From: Planctomycetota bacterium
GTDB lineage: Bacteria; Planctomycetota; Planctomycetia; Pirellulales; Pirellulaceae
Length of the DNA: 64,000 nucleotides
Assembly (NCBI GenBank): GCA_014238905.1
Contig: JABAAE010000008.1
Span: 162,086 to 226,085 of the forward strand
Direction of reading: 5' to 3'
Both the position numbers and the translations under genes were made by a program. Within the stretch, counting starts at the first letter, position 1. Each line of letters opens with the position of its first letter. This document shows, piece by piece, positions 48,574 through 58,823 of this stretch. A model generated the notes under the pieces. The model saw only the letters and a list, made by a program, of their open reading frames with translations. It ran no database searches and was not told where the DNA came from.

Positions 48574-50835
48574 TCAATTCTGGAGTTGAATCTTAAAAAA
48601 CCGGTCCGCCGATTCGACCATTTCATCAAACCAAATCTGTTTTCCAAGAAATGGATGGGGTGCCTGAGGGACAATCGTCAGGCCGGACTCGATACCCAAT
48701 TCTTCCAACCGATTTCGAAAACGATCCGCGCGTGTGCTAGGATCGTCTTTCTCGCCGCAAACAAACCAAAACGGTGGATCATCCCGATCTAGATGATAAA
48801 GCGGTGACGCGAGGCGATAATTCCCCAAACTGTCTTCCTGGGAACCGCCTAGGAACTGGCGCCAAATCTGCCCCTTGGCCTTATTGGAAGAGACCTCCCG
48901 GGTCCGCTGCGACAGCAAGTCGGTTTGGGCTCCCATTGGAACTGCGGCTTGGATCGCGCTACTAAATCGTTGATTCCCCCCTTCTCCCTCAAGGTCTTTC
49001 TGGCCAGCTGTCACTGCGAGCAGAGCGGTCAAATGCCCACCCGCTGAAAGGCCGATCGCACCGATTTGCTTTGGATTGATCCCAAAACGCTTGGCGTTTG
49101 CCCGCAGGAACCTGACCGCTGCTTTACAATCGTGAATCGCTGCCGGAAAGGGAGCTTCACCACTCAAGCGATACGAAATCGTGACGGCCACGTAACCACG
49201 TACTGCGAGTGCCTGCGCCACTTTGGTGTGGTTGCCCCGATGACCATTTGCCCATCCGCCGCCGTGAATACAGACGACCGCGGGCAACTCGCCCCAAATT
49301 TTCTGCGGGCGAAAAATATCCATTTCCAAGGTTCGATTTCCATAACGAGCATAGGTTACACCTAGTTTCGAAGCCAGGCTCGCTAGAGTCTCCTTTGGAA
49401 TTTCAGTCCGTCCATCCGAACGGACTGCCCGCGGAACTTCTCCGGCTGCACGAGCGTCGATACGCATTTCCTCCTGAAACAGGATCGCCATTCCGCGCAG
49501 CTTTCGAACGATTTCCCGGTTACGGACGCGAACGGATTCTCCAGGGTCCTTCTGGAGATCATACAGCTGAAGACTCGGGTTCAAGTAGAGCTTCCAATTT
49601 TTCCAACGAACAGCCGCGAGAGCCCCCTGGCTACCGTGATAAAAAAAAGCGTCATTGTATTGGTTACGTTGAATCAAATCGGCCCATTCCCCGGGTGGAT
49701 CCCATCGCCGCCGAAGTGGAACTGCCGCATTCAGCGATTTTTTCATTCCTGGCGGGGGCACGATCTCGGTTTCCCCTTTTAGCAACGGACTGACGTCTCG
49801 ACCATCAATCACTCGCCCCTTCGGCACCTCGATACCCGCAAATGTGGCAAGCGTCGGATACCAGTCCATGGCTCGAACGACGGCAGATGACTCCACTCCT
49901 CCCTGCAATCCAAGCCCCGGTCCCCAAGCGATCGCAGGGACACGAATACCGCCCTCGTACGTAGAGAGCTTACCTCCTCGAATCTTCTGTTGTGGCGTCC
50001 GCCCTGGCCCTCGGCCATTGTCAGAAGCATAGATGACAATTGTGTTGTTATCGATGTCCAACCGCTTCAACGTATCCAACAAACGACCGACGTGATGGTC
50101 TAATTCCTGAATGGCGTCGCCGTATTCTCCCCATTTCGAACTGCCCTTGAATTTCTCGCTCACGCCAAGCGGATTATGGAGCATCGTGTGCGGAAGGTAT
50201 AAGAAAAAAGGACCTTTGCTGTTCTTCTGGATAAACTCAATCGCTTCGTCAGTGTAGATTTCTGTCAACTCGGCGGGGTCGGCAGGACGCTTAACGACAT
50301 CACCGTTGCGAATCAGTGGAACCCCACCTCGATCCTCAAAATAGACGATTTCAACCGGGTCCAAATTGTGCAGCAAACCAAAGTAATGATCGAATCCTTG
50401 ATTGTGAGGCAAAAAGGGTTCGTGAAAACCAAGGTGCCACTTGCCAATACAGGCTGTGGCATAGCCATTTTCCTTGAACAACTCCGCCAGAGTCAATTCG
50501 TCCGAATGGATTCCTGTACGTGAATCGGCTCGATGAACCCAAGTTTGGTTTCCAACACGCCGCGGATAACAGCCAGTTAAGAGGCCCGCCCGAGACGGAC
50601 TGCAAATCGGGGCGGCGGCATAATAATCGGTAAATCGCAGCCCCTCTTGTGCCATCGCATCGATGCGCGGCGTTTTGATTTCTGTGGCACCGTAGCATCC
50701 AAGATCGTAATATCCCTGATCATCGATAAAGATGAAAACAATATTGGGCGGAGCGTCAGATCCAGCTTCCAACCATCCCGGATCGAACCAAAATAGCAAA
50801 GCCGTCAACAAAGTTATCCCAATACGGAAATCCAT
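48574..50835 (-). CDS. Fusion of secreted sulfatase and BD-FAE-like esterase
   Basis: 753 residues from the ATG at 50835 (AAAGGA precedes it); an upstream ATG at 50967 gives an unlikely leader. Signal peptide about 1-26. The first part is an S1 sulfatase: PNIVFIFIDDQGYYDLGCYG, Cys78 in CSPSR, GKWHLGFHEP and YASDNGRGPGR. From about residue 495 an alpha/beta hydrolase follows: HGGGW as oxyanion loop, GLSAGG with the nucleophile serine and a C-terminal PQAPHPFLG histidine. The hydrolase resembles acetyl-esterase/BD-FAE enzymes. A single chain that removes sulfate and acyl groups would suit a decorated polysaccharide. Confidence 0.93.
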   Translation of the reverse strand: MDFRIGITLLTALLFWFDPGWLEAGSDAPPNIVFIFIDDQGYYDLGCYGATEIKTPRIDAMAQEGLRFTDYYAAAPICSPSRAGLLTGCYPRRVGNQTWVHRADSRTGIHSDELTLAELFKENGYATACIGKWHLGFHEPFLPHNQGFDHYFGLLHNLDPVEIVYFEDRGGVPLIRNGDVVKRPADPAELTEIYTDEAIEFIQKNSKGPFFLYLPHTMLHNPLGVSEKFKGSSKWGEYGDAIQELDHHVGRLLDTLKRLDIDNNTIVIYASDNGRGPGRTPQQKIRGGKLSTYEGGIRVPAIAWGPGLGLQGGVESSAVVRAMDWYPTLATFAGIEVPKGRVIDGRDVSPLLKGETEIVPPPGMKKSLNAAVPLRRRWDPPGEWADLIQRNQYNDAFFYHGSQGALAAVRWKNWKLYLNPSLQLYDLQKDPGESVRVRNREIVRKLRGMAILFQEEMRIDARAAGEVPRAVRSDGRTEIPKETLASLASKLGVTYARYGNRTLEMDIFRPQKIWGELPAVVCIHGGGWANGHRGNHTKVAQALAVRGYVAVTISYRLSGEAPFPAAIHDCKAAVRFLRANAKRFGINPKQIGAIGLSAGGHLTALLAVTAGQKDLEGEGGNQRFSSAIQAAVPMGAQTDLLSQRTREVSSNKAKGQIWRQFLGGSQEDSLGNYRLASPLYHLDRDDPPFWFVCGEKDDPSTRADRFRNRLEELGIESGLTIVPQAPHPFLGKQIWFDEMVESADRFFKIQLQN

Positions 50836-51105
50836 TTTAGCGATCCTTTGAGGTTTGGTCGTGTTTTCGCAACTACCCAAAAACAGTTTTGAACAAAATC
50901 CAAACAGATTAAAAGCAAGAATCATCAGGAGCCGATTTACCGGCGACGCCTCTGCTGACAAAGCCATTTCAAGGTTTTAACATCCGAATAGGTTGAGGTC
51001 CATCTGCCGTGGCCCACCCCTTCGTACTCGGTATCCTTGGGAGAGCCTCTACCCTACCCTGTCCTGTCCTTCATGATTTGAGCCCTTCCCAAAAGCAATC
51101 GGAAT

Positions 51106-52452
51106 TCATCGGCCATCGCCGATTTCCCACCCCCAACCCTTGGGAATTTTCCCACCACCTTTATAGTCAGCACTGGGCTTGAGCGGCGGAAGTGTCGCAA
51201 CAAATGCGGCATGCTTTTTTCGCATGCCCGTCACGACTTGAGGATAACTGGCGGAAAGGTCTTTCAATTCTTTAGGGTCTTTTTTTAAATCAAACAAACG
51301 CCAGTTTTGCTCGGCTTTCACCAGTCGCCAATCTTTCCATCGAACGGCGGAGAGGTTGCGACGCGGAGCATCAGTTGGATCCGCATTGTGCCAGTAGAGG
51401 TAATCGTGGACATCCCCTTGCTGATCTCCTTTTAGATAAGGCAAGAGGTTTTTACCATCGCAACGATCGGGAAGTGGTTTATCGATCGCTGCGGCCATGG
51501 TGGCGTAAAAATCAATTGTACCCATAATACCTGGGAACGTCGTTCCAGCAGGAACGGTCCCCGGCCACGTAACAATGGTAGGAGTGTGCACCCAGCCCTC
51601 CATTTGTGTGTGACGGCCCTTTCCACCTCGATAGGGTTGCGAAGTTCCTCCCTCTTCAATGTTGGCGCCATTATCACCGGTAAACATCAATAGCGTCTTT
51701 TTCTCCAGTTTGTGTTTTTTCAACATTGCCCGAAGTTTCCCCACCGCATCATCCACCGCAACGACCGCTCCCTCGTAGGCTGTCCCATTTCCCCCGGGCA
51801 CACGATCCCGATAGTGTTGAGGGGTATCTTTGACCTTGGAGTGAACCGCTAGTGGCGAAAAGTAAAGAAAGAAGGGATGCTTCGCATTTCGTTCCACAAA
51901 TTCGGCCATGTAATCGCCATCGAGATTGGTAAGGTAAACCGGACTGCCGTCTTTGCGTTGGCGGTTGTACTGTTCCCCCGGTGCGACACGAGCAACTTCC
52001 ATAAACCCGCGTTGATGCGGACCCTGTTCTTTCGAACCGATATCCCATTTTCCGATGTGTCCGGTGACATAACCGGCATCTCTCATGAATTCTGCCATGG
52101 TTGGATGATCAGCGGGAATCGGCAACCCCCGAGCCATCCCCGATTTACCGAAACGCTGAGCGTACATTCCGGTCATCAAGCTGCAGCGGCTTGGTGAGCA
52201 GGGTGGATTAGTAATGTAGGACATCGTGCACCGACTACCCTGGCGGGCCAAGGCATCAAGATGGGGTGTAGGAATCCGTTTATTTCCGAAACAACCAATA
52301 TCGCCGTATCCCAGATCATCGATCATTAGAATGATGATATTGGGCCGGATCGTTTCAGCGGCTGCCGCCTGTTTACCGCTTAAATCTGTTACCTCAATCG
52401 GGGCGATCAGAAGCAAAATGATTGTCTGAAAGATCAAGCCATTGGGATTCAT
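51106..52452 (-). CDS. Secreted sulfatase
   Basis: An S1 sulfatase of 448 residues with signal peptide. IIILMIDDLGYGDIGCFG is the metal site, Cys85 in CSPSR the formylglycine precursor, and GHIGKWDIGSKEQG and FTGDNGANIEEG family motifs. The chain is close to a bare sulfatase core without extra modules. It follows the DUF1501 gene by about 100 bp on the same strand and may be the last gene of that operon. Confidence 0.93.
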   Translation of the reverse strand: MNPNGLIFQTIILLLIAPIEVTDLSGKQAAAAETIRPNIIILMIDDLGYGDIGCFGNKRIPTPHLDALARQGSRCTMSYITNPPCSPSRCSLMTGMYAQRFGKSGMARGLPIPADHPTMAEFMRDAGYVTGHIGKWDIGSKEQGPHQRGFMEVARVAPGEQYNRQRKDGSPVYLTNLDGDYMAEFVERNAKHPFFLYFSPLAVHSKVKDTPQHYRDRVPGGNGTAYEGAVVAVDDAVGKLRAMLKKHKLEKKTLLMFTGDNGANIEEGGTSQPYRGGKGRHTQMEGWVHTPTIVTWPGTVPAGTTFPGIMGTIDFYATMAAAIDKPLPDRCDGKNLLPYLKGDQQGDVHDYLYWHNADPTDAPRRNLSAVRWKDWRLVKAEQNWRLFDLKKDPKELKDLSASYPQVVTGMRKKHAAFVATLPPLKPSADYKGGGKIPKGWGWEIGDGR

Positions 52453-52553
52453 TTTCAGGTTCGCTTTCCAGGTAAATGGTTAAATTGTGTGATTCGCATC
52501 CTAATAATGTGTTTCGAATTCAGGCGGTGACAGGCTCAGTGGATCACCGGTGG

Positions 52554-53948
52554 CTAGGCAATCAGTTGGTCGATGACTTTTCCACCAAATTGACTGAGCT
52601 GCTTAAACCGTCCAGCATGGTAATAGGTGAGCTTATTGTCATCGAGTCCAAGCAGTTTAAGTAGAGTCACATGAAAATCTCGCACCGGGTGCACCTGATC
52701 GACCGCGGTCATTCCGGTCTCGTCAGTAGCCCCAACGGTATGACCAGCATTGCATCCCCCACCCGCCATCCAAATGGTCATCGCGTTAGGATTATGATCC
52801 CGGCCATACGCAATGCCCCCGCGGACACCATTGTCAGGTGTGCGGCCGAATTCCCCACACCAAACGATCAGAGTACTCTCCAGCAGTCCGCGTTCTTTTA
52901 AGTCACCGACCAACGCCGCGATCGGTTGATCGACACCCCGCACCAGATTGCCATGAGCCCGCTCGAGGTAATCGTGACTGTCCCAAGAGCCGTTGAATAG
53001 CTGCACAAACCGCACTCCCTTTTCAACCATCTTCCTTGCCAACAGACACTTGCGTCCAAACGAGTCCGTGGCAGGGTTTCCAATCCCGTAAGACGCTAAT
53101 GTATTTTCCGTTTCGTCTGAAATATCGATCGCGCCGGGGACTTCTGTTTGCATTCGATAGGCAAGCTCGTAGCTTTCCAAACGCGCCGTGAGCTCCCCAT
53201 GTTGGGGATGTCGTTGCGAGTGCTGCCGGTTGAATTTCGCCAATAAATCAAGGTTGATTCGCTGACGCTCTGGTGTGATCCCCTCCGGTGGTGCCAAATC
53301 AAGGATGGGCGAACCCTTGGATCGTAAAGGTGTTCCTTGATAGGAGGCGGGCAAGTAGCCGTTCCCCCAGTTCGGTGCGCCCCCTTGAGGAAAAGAGACT
53401 TCCGGCAGGACGATAAAACCAGGAAGGTCCCGGTTTTCGGTTCCCAAGCCATAGGTTACCCAGGCTCCGATACCGGGATCTCCTCCAAACCGGTTACCAC
53501 AGTTCATCTGATACATCGCCGTAGGGTGATTAACACTGTCAACTTGACATCCCCGATAAAAGCATAATTCATCAGCAACGGACGAAAGATTCTCCCAATT
53601 TTCCGCCATATCGGCACCCGATTCGCCGCACTTTTTGAATCGAAAGGGACTCTGCACGTAATAACGTTTCCCGCTCTCCATAGCGGATTTTTGTTTCCCG
53701 TTTCGGGTGAACTCCTTCAAGTGCAATTTCTTCAGAGCAGGCTTTGGATCGAAGGTGTCGACATGTGAAGGGCCACCTTCCATCATCAGAAAGATGCAGT
53801 TTTTTGCCTTGGCCGGAAAGTGACCTTTTCGCGGTGCCAGTCGATCGGGTTTTTCATCAGCTCGAGATGTATCTGCCAGCATGGACGAGAAGGCAATACT
53901 GCCCAGCGATGTACCTAGTCCATAAAGAAAATCTCGTCGGTTATTCAT
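52554..53948 (-). CDS. DUF1501 family exported protein
   Basis: 464 residues. MNNRRDFLYGLGTSLGSIAF is a Tat-type signal. FLMMEGGPSHVDTFDPKP and WCGEFGRTP are the usual motifs of DUF1501, an alkaline-phosphatase/sulfatase-like fold without known activity. Its ATG overlaps the TGA of the upstream sulfatase (ATGA), so the two are coupled. It normally pairs with a PSD1 cytochrome protein, which here is two genes upstream. Confidence 0.93.
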   Translation of the reverse strand: MNNRRDFLYGLGTSLGSIAFSSMLADTSRADEKPDRLAPRKGHFPAKAKNCIFLMMEGGPSHVDTFDPKPALKKLHLKEFTRNGKQKSAMESGKRYYVQSPFRFKKCGESGADMAENWENLSSVADELCFYRGCQVDSVNHPTAMYQMNCGNRFGGDPGIGAWVTYGLGTENRDLPGFIVLPEVSFPQGGAPNWGNGYLPASYQGTPLRSKGSPILDLAPPEGITPERQRINLDLLAKFNRQHSQRHPQHGELTARLESYELAYRMQTEVPGAIDISDETENTLASYGIGNPATDSFGRKCLLARKMVEKGVRFVQLFNGSWDSHDYLERAHGNLVRGVDQPIAALVGDLKERGLLESTLIVWCGEFGRTPDNGVRGGIAYGRDHNPNAMTIWMAGGGCNAGHTVGATDETGMTAVDQVHPVRDFHVTLLKLLGLDDNKLTYYHAGRFKQLSQFGGKVIDQLIA

Positions 53949-55981
53949 TGATTCCCCTTTTTACTCGGTGCGTGTTTGTCTTCTGAGGGGAGAGCCGGAT
54001 TTGAAAACTCCCACGATTTTTGTTTGCCAGCTTTGTCCTGGAAGACAATCGACTGCAATTCGATCGGTGATTGGTCGAGCGGAAAGTAAAGTCGAATAAC
54101 TTCTGATCTGCCTTGAATTGGCAATCGAATTGCTACGTCCGACCATTGATCACCACCGGGGAGACGATAGCTCACAACCTGTGTCGATTTGGGGAATGCC
54201 TCTTGCCCGGTGGTCCTCCACTGCACCTTGCCAGTCCCACCTTCGCTGCTGCGCACGCGCAGACTCAGTGTGAGTGCCCCATTCATTCTGACTTGACCAG
54301 TTCCCAAGAAAGTTTGACGACCGTCACCGACGATCCGAATCTTCTCGCCAATTCTCAAAATTTTACAGTTTCTCGGAACAAGCCCCCGGACTGTCTGAGA
54401 TTTTTGGTCCCCCATTATACCGACGATTTTTGAGTTAAAATTCGGATTTGGTTTGGGATAGAGCGCACCGGTTTGTTCTACAAACTGATCAATCAACCCA
54501 TTGAGCTGATTGACTTTGTCTGGTTTTTCTCGGGCCAGGTTATGGGTTTCTCCAATGTCTTTTTCGAGATGATAAAGCTCTAGGACTTCCGGGTATTTGG
54601 GATGAGGCTCAAAGCGACGAATTAATTTCCATTGCCCAGCACGAACAGAAACGGCTGGGATCAGGTGAGGGAACCAGGTGAAGTAGGCTTCTCGATCGAG
54701 TTCGCCGGTCTGCTGGAGGACGGGCATGATGGAAACGCCATCGAGAATGTGGCCTTCCGGTTTTTTAATTTCCGCAGCTTCAAGCAGCGTTGGGAAAAAA
54801 TCTATCGGGCCGACAATGGCATCGCTGGTTGAATTGGCTTCGATTTGCCCGCCCCAGCGAATCATCAACGGAACACGTTGCCCCCCCTCGTAGATTCGGC
54901 CTTTACCTTCGCGGAGTGGTGCGTTGTTGGTAGGGGGCTGGTCTCCCGCCCACTTTCTCCAATTCTGAGCGAATTCCCATTTTGGATGGCCTTGCTTGAC
55001 GTCCATTCCCCGGCTGCCGGGTACGTTGCTGTGGGTATTGCCACCGTTATCGGAATAGAAGATGAATATTGTATTTTCAGTGAGTTTCAGTTGATCAAGT
55101 TTGTCCATCACTCGACCGAGGCTGTCATCGACGCTCTTCAACATGGAGGCCATGATTGGGTTCTTCTGCTGCCCCCGAGGGTCTCTTTTTTTGGAGAATT
55201 CCCGCGTGTACGTCTCCTTATGCCCCCAAGGTCCGTGGACTGCGTAATGCCAAAAATTGAGAAAGAAGGGTTCGTTTTGATGGCTCTCGATGAAAGCAAT
55301 CGCCTCATCGGTCAGTCGGTCGGTCATGTATTCTCCCACCGGTCCGTCTGTGATCGTTCCGACATGTCTTTTTGGTCCGGGTTCACCGTCTTGATGAACG
55401 CCGTAGGGGGAAAAATAGCTCCGTGGGCCAGGACTCGGCTGGGCATGAAAGGCGACTTCGAATCCATGTTTCTCCGGCCAATGCTGACGGCTCAATCCAA
55501 GGTGCCACTTACCAAAATGCCCCGTACGATAACCAGCGCTACGCAGGACCTTGGCCATGGTTTTCAACTCCGGATCAAGAAAACGTTTACTCGCCGCATA
55601 AATGTATTTCTGATGAACGGCCCCCTTTGCCGGGTAACGAGATGCCTGTCCCGCAAGGACGGCTTGATGACCACTGGCCGATGTCACACCATGACGAGAC
55701 GAATATTGACCGCTCAGAATCGAAGCCCGTGTCGGTGAGCACAAGGGTATCGCGTAGGCGTTGGTAAACTTCATCGACTGGCGTCGCAGCCGCTCCATAT
55801 TCGGTGTTTGGTAATACTCGGAACCATAGGCCGAACTGTCCAGCCAGCCCATATCATCCACCAGAAACAGAACAATGTTCGGTTGGGCCGCGCCTGTTCG
55901 GTGATCCGCTGCCAGTGCAGGGCATTGCATCACAAGGATGATTGCACCAAGAACGACCAGACCGGATATCGTAGTTCGCAT
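53945..55981 (-). CDS. Secreted sulfatase with C-terminal beta domain
   Basis: An S1 sulfatase of about 678 residues. The ATG at 55981, four bases after the PSD1 stop, gives a clean signal peptide (ISGLVVLGAIILVMQCPALA); starts at 55996 or 56002 are also possible. PNIVLFLVDDMGWLDSSAYG, Cys88 (counted from 56002) in CSPTR, GHFGKWHLG and YSDNGGNTHSN identify the family. The last ~130 residues (GLVPRNCKILRIGEKIRIVG onward) form a beta-sandwich. It sits between a PSD1 cytochrome gene and a DUF1501 gene with coupled translation on both sides. Confidence 0.93.
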   Translation of the reverse strand: MRTTISGLVVLGAIILVMQCPALAADHRTGAAQPNIVLFLVDDMGWLDSSAYGSEYYQTPNMERLRRQSMKFTNAYAIPLCSPTRASILSGQYSSRHGVTSASGHQAVLAGQASRYPAKGAVHQKYIYAASKRFLDPELKTMAKVLRSAGYRTGHFGKWHLGLSRQHWPEKHGFEVAFHAQPSPGPRSYFSPYGVHQDGEPGPKRHVGTITDGPVGEYMTDRLTDEAIAFIESHQNEPFFLNFWHYAVHGPWGHKETYTREFSKKRDPRGQQKNPIMASMLKSVDDSLGRVMDKLDQLKLTENTIFIFYSDNGGNTHSNVPGSRGMDVKQGHPKWEFAQNWRKWAGDQPPTNNAPLREGKGRIYEGGQRVPLMIRWGGQIEANSTSDAIVGPIDFFPTLLEAAEIKKPEGHILDGVSIMPVLQQTGELDREAYFTWFPHLIPAVSVRAGQWKLIRRFEPHPKYPEVLELYHLEKDIGETHNLAREKPDKVNQLNGLIDQFVEQTGALYPKPNPNFNSKIVGIMGDQKSQTVRGLVPRNCKILRIGEKIRIVGDGRQTFLGTGQVRMNGALTLSLRVRSSEGGTGKVQWRTTGQEAFPKSTQVVSYRLPGGDQWSDVAIRLPIQGRSEVIRLYFPLDQSPIELQSIVFQDKAGKQKSWEFSNPALPSEDKHAPSKKGNQ

Positions 55982-55985
55982 GAAT

Positions 55986-58823
55986 TTAATACACATAAAC
56001 AAATTCGTTACTATTCAAAAGAACAAGACAGACATCGGACAACGCGCGGGCATGTCGATTCACATCGGCGGGTTGCAAATCGGATACAAAGTCCAAGTTG
56101 GAATGGAGCTGCTCAACAAAACTAAATTTTTCGCCCGTATTTTCTTCGACCGCTTGACGCACTATCTCCGCTGGTGGCATCACTCTGGCCGGCGGCTTAA
56201 CAGGCAATGTTTTTTCTATCTTGCACCAATGCGAATAAAATTCTTCCAATTCCTGGGGGAGAGGATCACGAGACAAAGTCAATTGAAAACACCGCATTAT
56301 CGCAGCCATGTCGTTCTCGGTTTCGCTCAATGCCCGGGCAGCCAGAGCCAATGCACGAGAATGCGTGTTTTGACTGTTTAACAAGCTGAACACCTGGGGA
56401 GTGACCAAAGAATCCTCCCGGCGTTCACAGGAAAAATCGGGTGCCGGACCATTGAAGACTTCCAACATCGGGTGGAGTAAACCGCGGAGCTTTAAAACAT
56501 AAATGGACCGGCGATGCCTTTGTTGAGGTTTTGGATTTGGCACCCACGCCGCAGCAAATGTACCCATTACCTGACGCGGTTGCATCGCGACTTCGGCGTT
56601 GATTTCGGGTCGGCAGGGGACTCCGCCGAGAACCGGATTTAACTCATCGGTCACCGCCAGCATCGTATCTCGCAATTCTTCACCTGTCAGCCGACGCGGC
56701 CTAAACACCGACAACGCAACCCCCTGCGGATCAAGTTCCGCAACAATCCGCGGTTGGGGGTGCCGTGACGCCCGGCAGTAAGCATCCGAAGTCATGATAT
56801 GTCGGTGCATCGCTTTGATGGACCAGCCCTCCTCGACCAATGTTGTCGCTAACCAGTCGAGTAATTGTGGGTGAGAAGGCACCTTGCCGGTCAATCCAAA
56901 GTTGTTTGGATTTCCCGCAATCCCTTCCCCAAAATGCCAAAGCCACAGGCGGTTAACAATCACACGAGTCACCAGCGGATTCTTTGGATCGGCAATCCAA
57001 TTGGCAAAACCGGTTCTCCGGCCCTCGATACCGCTGGGTATCCGGGCAGCTACCTGGTCAGACAAAACGCTCAGAACACCAGGCTTGACCTTTTGGCCTG
57101 GAGAAAAAGGATCTCCACCGGTAAGGATTGCCGTCTGCTCCAACTCTCCCCTTTGCAGGCGATCGCTCGGAATACGCGTCGGCGCAGCCACGCTACCAAC
57201 ATTCCTTGTCCGTCCGTTGTAGACCGCCAGCGCATAAGGTTGGTACCGGTCGAATTCAAAGCCCAGCCTTTGCAAACCTTTCCGAGCAACCCGCTCCCGC
57301 CCAAACTGCTGGGGGGTGAAACCGACTAGCTTCGGCGGGTAGTCCGTTGCCCGAACATCAGCCCTGCGTAGCAACGATCTGGCAGCATTAAACAGGCCCC
57401 CGTTGCGACCTTTGGCCTCTAGGTTTTTGATCGTTTCATCCCAGGTTGCCGGAGAAATACCCTTTTCTCGATACCACCGCTGGGCATTTTCCAACAACAC
57501 CTGATCGAGTTCAACCAGCGTCTTTTGATGGCTTTGCTCTATCTTTTTCAGGTAGACCTGCTCCTCAAATCCAGACGTATTTTCATCCCGCAAAAACGGG
57601 GCTTTTCGGTCGGCAAGCTGTGCGGTGCCAAACACCGCTTGTATCGAGTAGTAGTCCCGCGTGGGAACAGGATCGAATTTATGGTCATGGCATCTGGCAC
57701 ACTGTAAGGAATGACCCAAAAATGTCTCACCAACACTATTGGTCACATCATCCAGAAATCTTTGCCGAGCGATCTTCGGGACTTCCATACCGGTCAATTC
57801 CCAAGGGCCCATTCTCAAAAATCCTGTGGCGACAATCGATTCGGGATTACCGTCGTCCATTTCATCACCCGCTATTTGCTCGCGGACAAATTGATCGTAT
57901 GGCTTGTCCTCGTTGAAAGACCGAATGATGTAATCCCGGTAACGCCATGCATTGCCACGTTCAAAATCGTTGGCAAAACCAGCCGAGTCTGCGTAGCGAA
58001 CGACATCCAGCCAGTGCTGAGCCATCCGCTCGCCGTAATGAGCAGAGTTCAGCAACCGATCTAGCAAATCTGAAAAAGCCTTCTGGTCAGACCTGGCATC
58101 GCTCAAAAACGCCGTCACTGCGCTCGGAGTGGGCGGCAACCCAGTCAAATCAAAAGTAGCTCGGCGAATCAGGGCTCTGCGACTGGCGCGAGGTGCAACC
58201 GTTAACCCAGTCGGCAACTTCGCATCGACCAATACATCAATTGGATTTCGCCGTCCTTTGATCTCTAATTTGACAACCGGTTGGTAAGCCCACAATCCAG
58301 CACGATCATACCTTCGATTGGTCCATTCCGGAGAAAGGCCACCCGAGGTCGCCACACCGATTCCATCTTCCAATGTCCACGCCTGTAAATACCGCTTTTG
58401 AATCGCTGCCTGACGTTTTTCATTGGGCCACTTACCGCCGGAATCTATCCAGTCGCGAAGCCAACCCAGCTGTCGTTCGGAAAGTTTTTCCGCTTCTTTG
58501 GGTGGCATGGCTGCAAATTGATCTTCTCCACGTTCGGCAGCCAGGTAAATCGAACTCTGGTCAGATTGTCCCGCAACGATCCCTGATTTTTCACTATCGC
58601 CCCCTCTCAATACAGATTCAAGCGATCGCAGGTCGAACCCTCCCTCGATTTCATCCGGTTTTTCGCCGTGACAGGCAATGCACTTTTCGCGAAATAAAGG
58701 TGCGATTCGTCGCGTAAACAGAACCTCATTGGAGTCAAAGTCTTTCGGCTTCTCATCCGCTATCGCAGAAAAAGACAACAGGACAAACAGCAGTCCCGAT
58801 AAACGCAGTCTGATTATTTTCAT
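55986..58823 (-). CDS. PSD1-type planctomycete cytochrome protein (DUF1549/DUF1553)
   Basis: 945 residues with signal peptide (about 1-22). CIACH at 48-52 is the haem c site of the cytochrome PSD1 domain. FDLTGLPPTPSAV opens DUF1549, and a C-terminal DUF1553 has VNRLWLWHFGEGI and NPNNFG. These exported proteins are highly multiplied in planctomycetes, with no proven function. It is the first gene of a coupled operon with a sulfatase and DUF1501, which suggests activity on the same substrate. Confidence 0.94.
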   Translation of the reverse strand: MKIIRLRLSGLLFVLLSFSAIADEKPKDFDSNEVLFTRRIAPLFREKCIACHGEKPDEIEGGFDLRSLESVLRGGDSEKSGIVAGQSDQSSIYLAAERGEDQFAAMPPKEAEKLSERQLGWLRDWIDSGGKWPNEKRQAAIQKRYLQAWTLEDGIGVATSGGLSPEWTNRRYDRAGLWAYQPVVKLEIKGRRNPIDVLVDAKLPTGLTVAPRASRRALIRRATFDLTGLPPTPSAVTAFLSDARSDQKAFSDLLDRLLNSAHYGERMAQHWLDVVRYADSAGFANDFERGNAWRYRDYIIRSFNEDKPYDQFVREQIAGDEMDDGNPESIVATGFLRMGPWELTGMEVPKIARQRFLDDVTNSVGETFLGHSLQCARCHDHKFDPVPTRDYYSIQAVFGTAQLADRKAPFLRDENTSGFEEQVYLKKIEQSHQKTLVELDQVLLENAQRWYREKGISPATWDETIKNLEAKGRNGGLFNAARSLLRRADVRATDYPPKLVGFTPQQFGRERVARKGLQRLGFEFDRYQPYALAVYNGRTRNVGSVAAPTRIPSDRLQRGELEQTAILTGGDPFSPGQKVKPGVLSVLSDQVAARIPSGIEGRRTGFANWIADPKNPLVTRVIVNRLWLWHFGEGIAGNPNNFGLTGKVPSHPQLLDWLATTLVEEGWSIKAMHRHIMTSDAYCRASRHPQPRIVAELDPQGVALSVFRPRRLTGEELRDTMLAVTDELNPVLGGVPCRPEINAEVAMQPRQVMGTFAAAWVPNPKPQQRHRRSIYVLKLRGLLHPMLEVFNGPAPDFSCERREDSLVTPQVFSLLNSQNTHSRALALAARALSETENDMAAIMRCFQLTLSRDPLPQELEEFYSHWCKIEKTLPVKPPARVMPPAEIVRQAVEENTGEKFSFVEQLHSNLDFVSDLQPADVNRHARALSDVCLVLLNSNEFVYVY

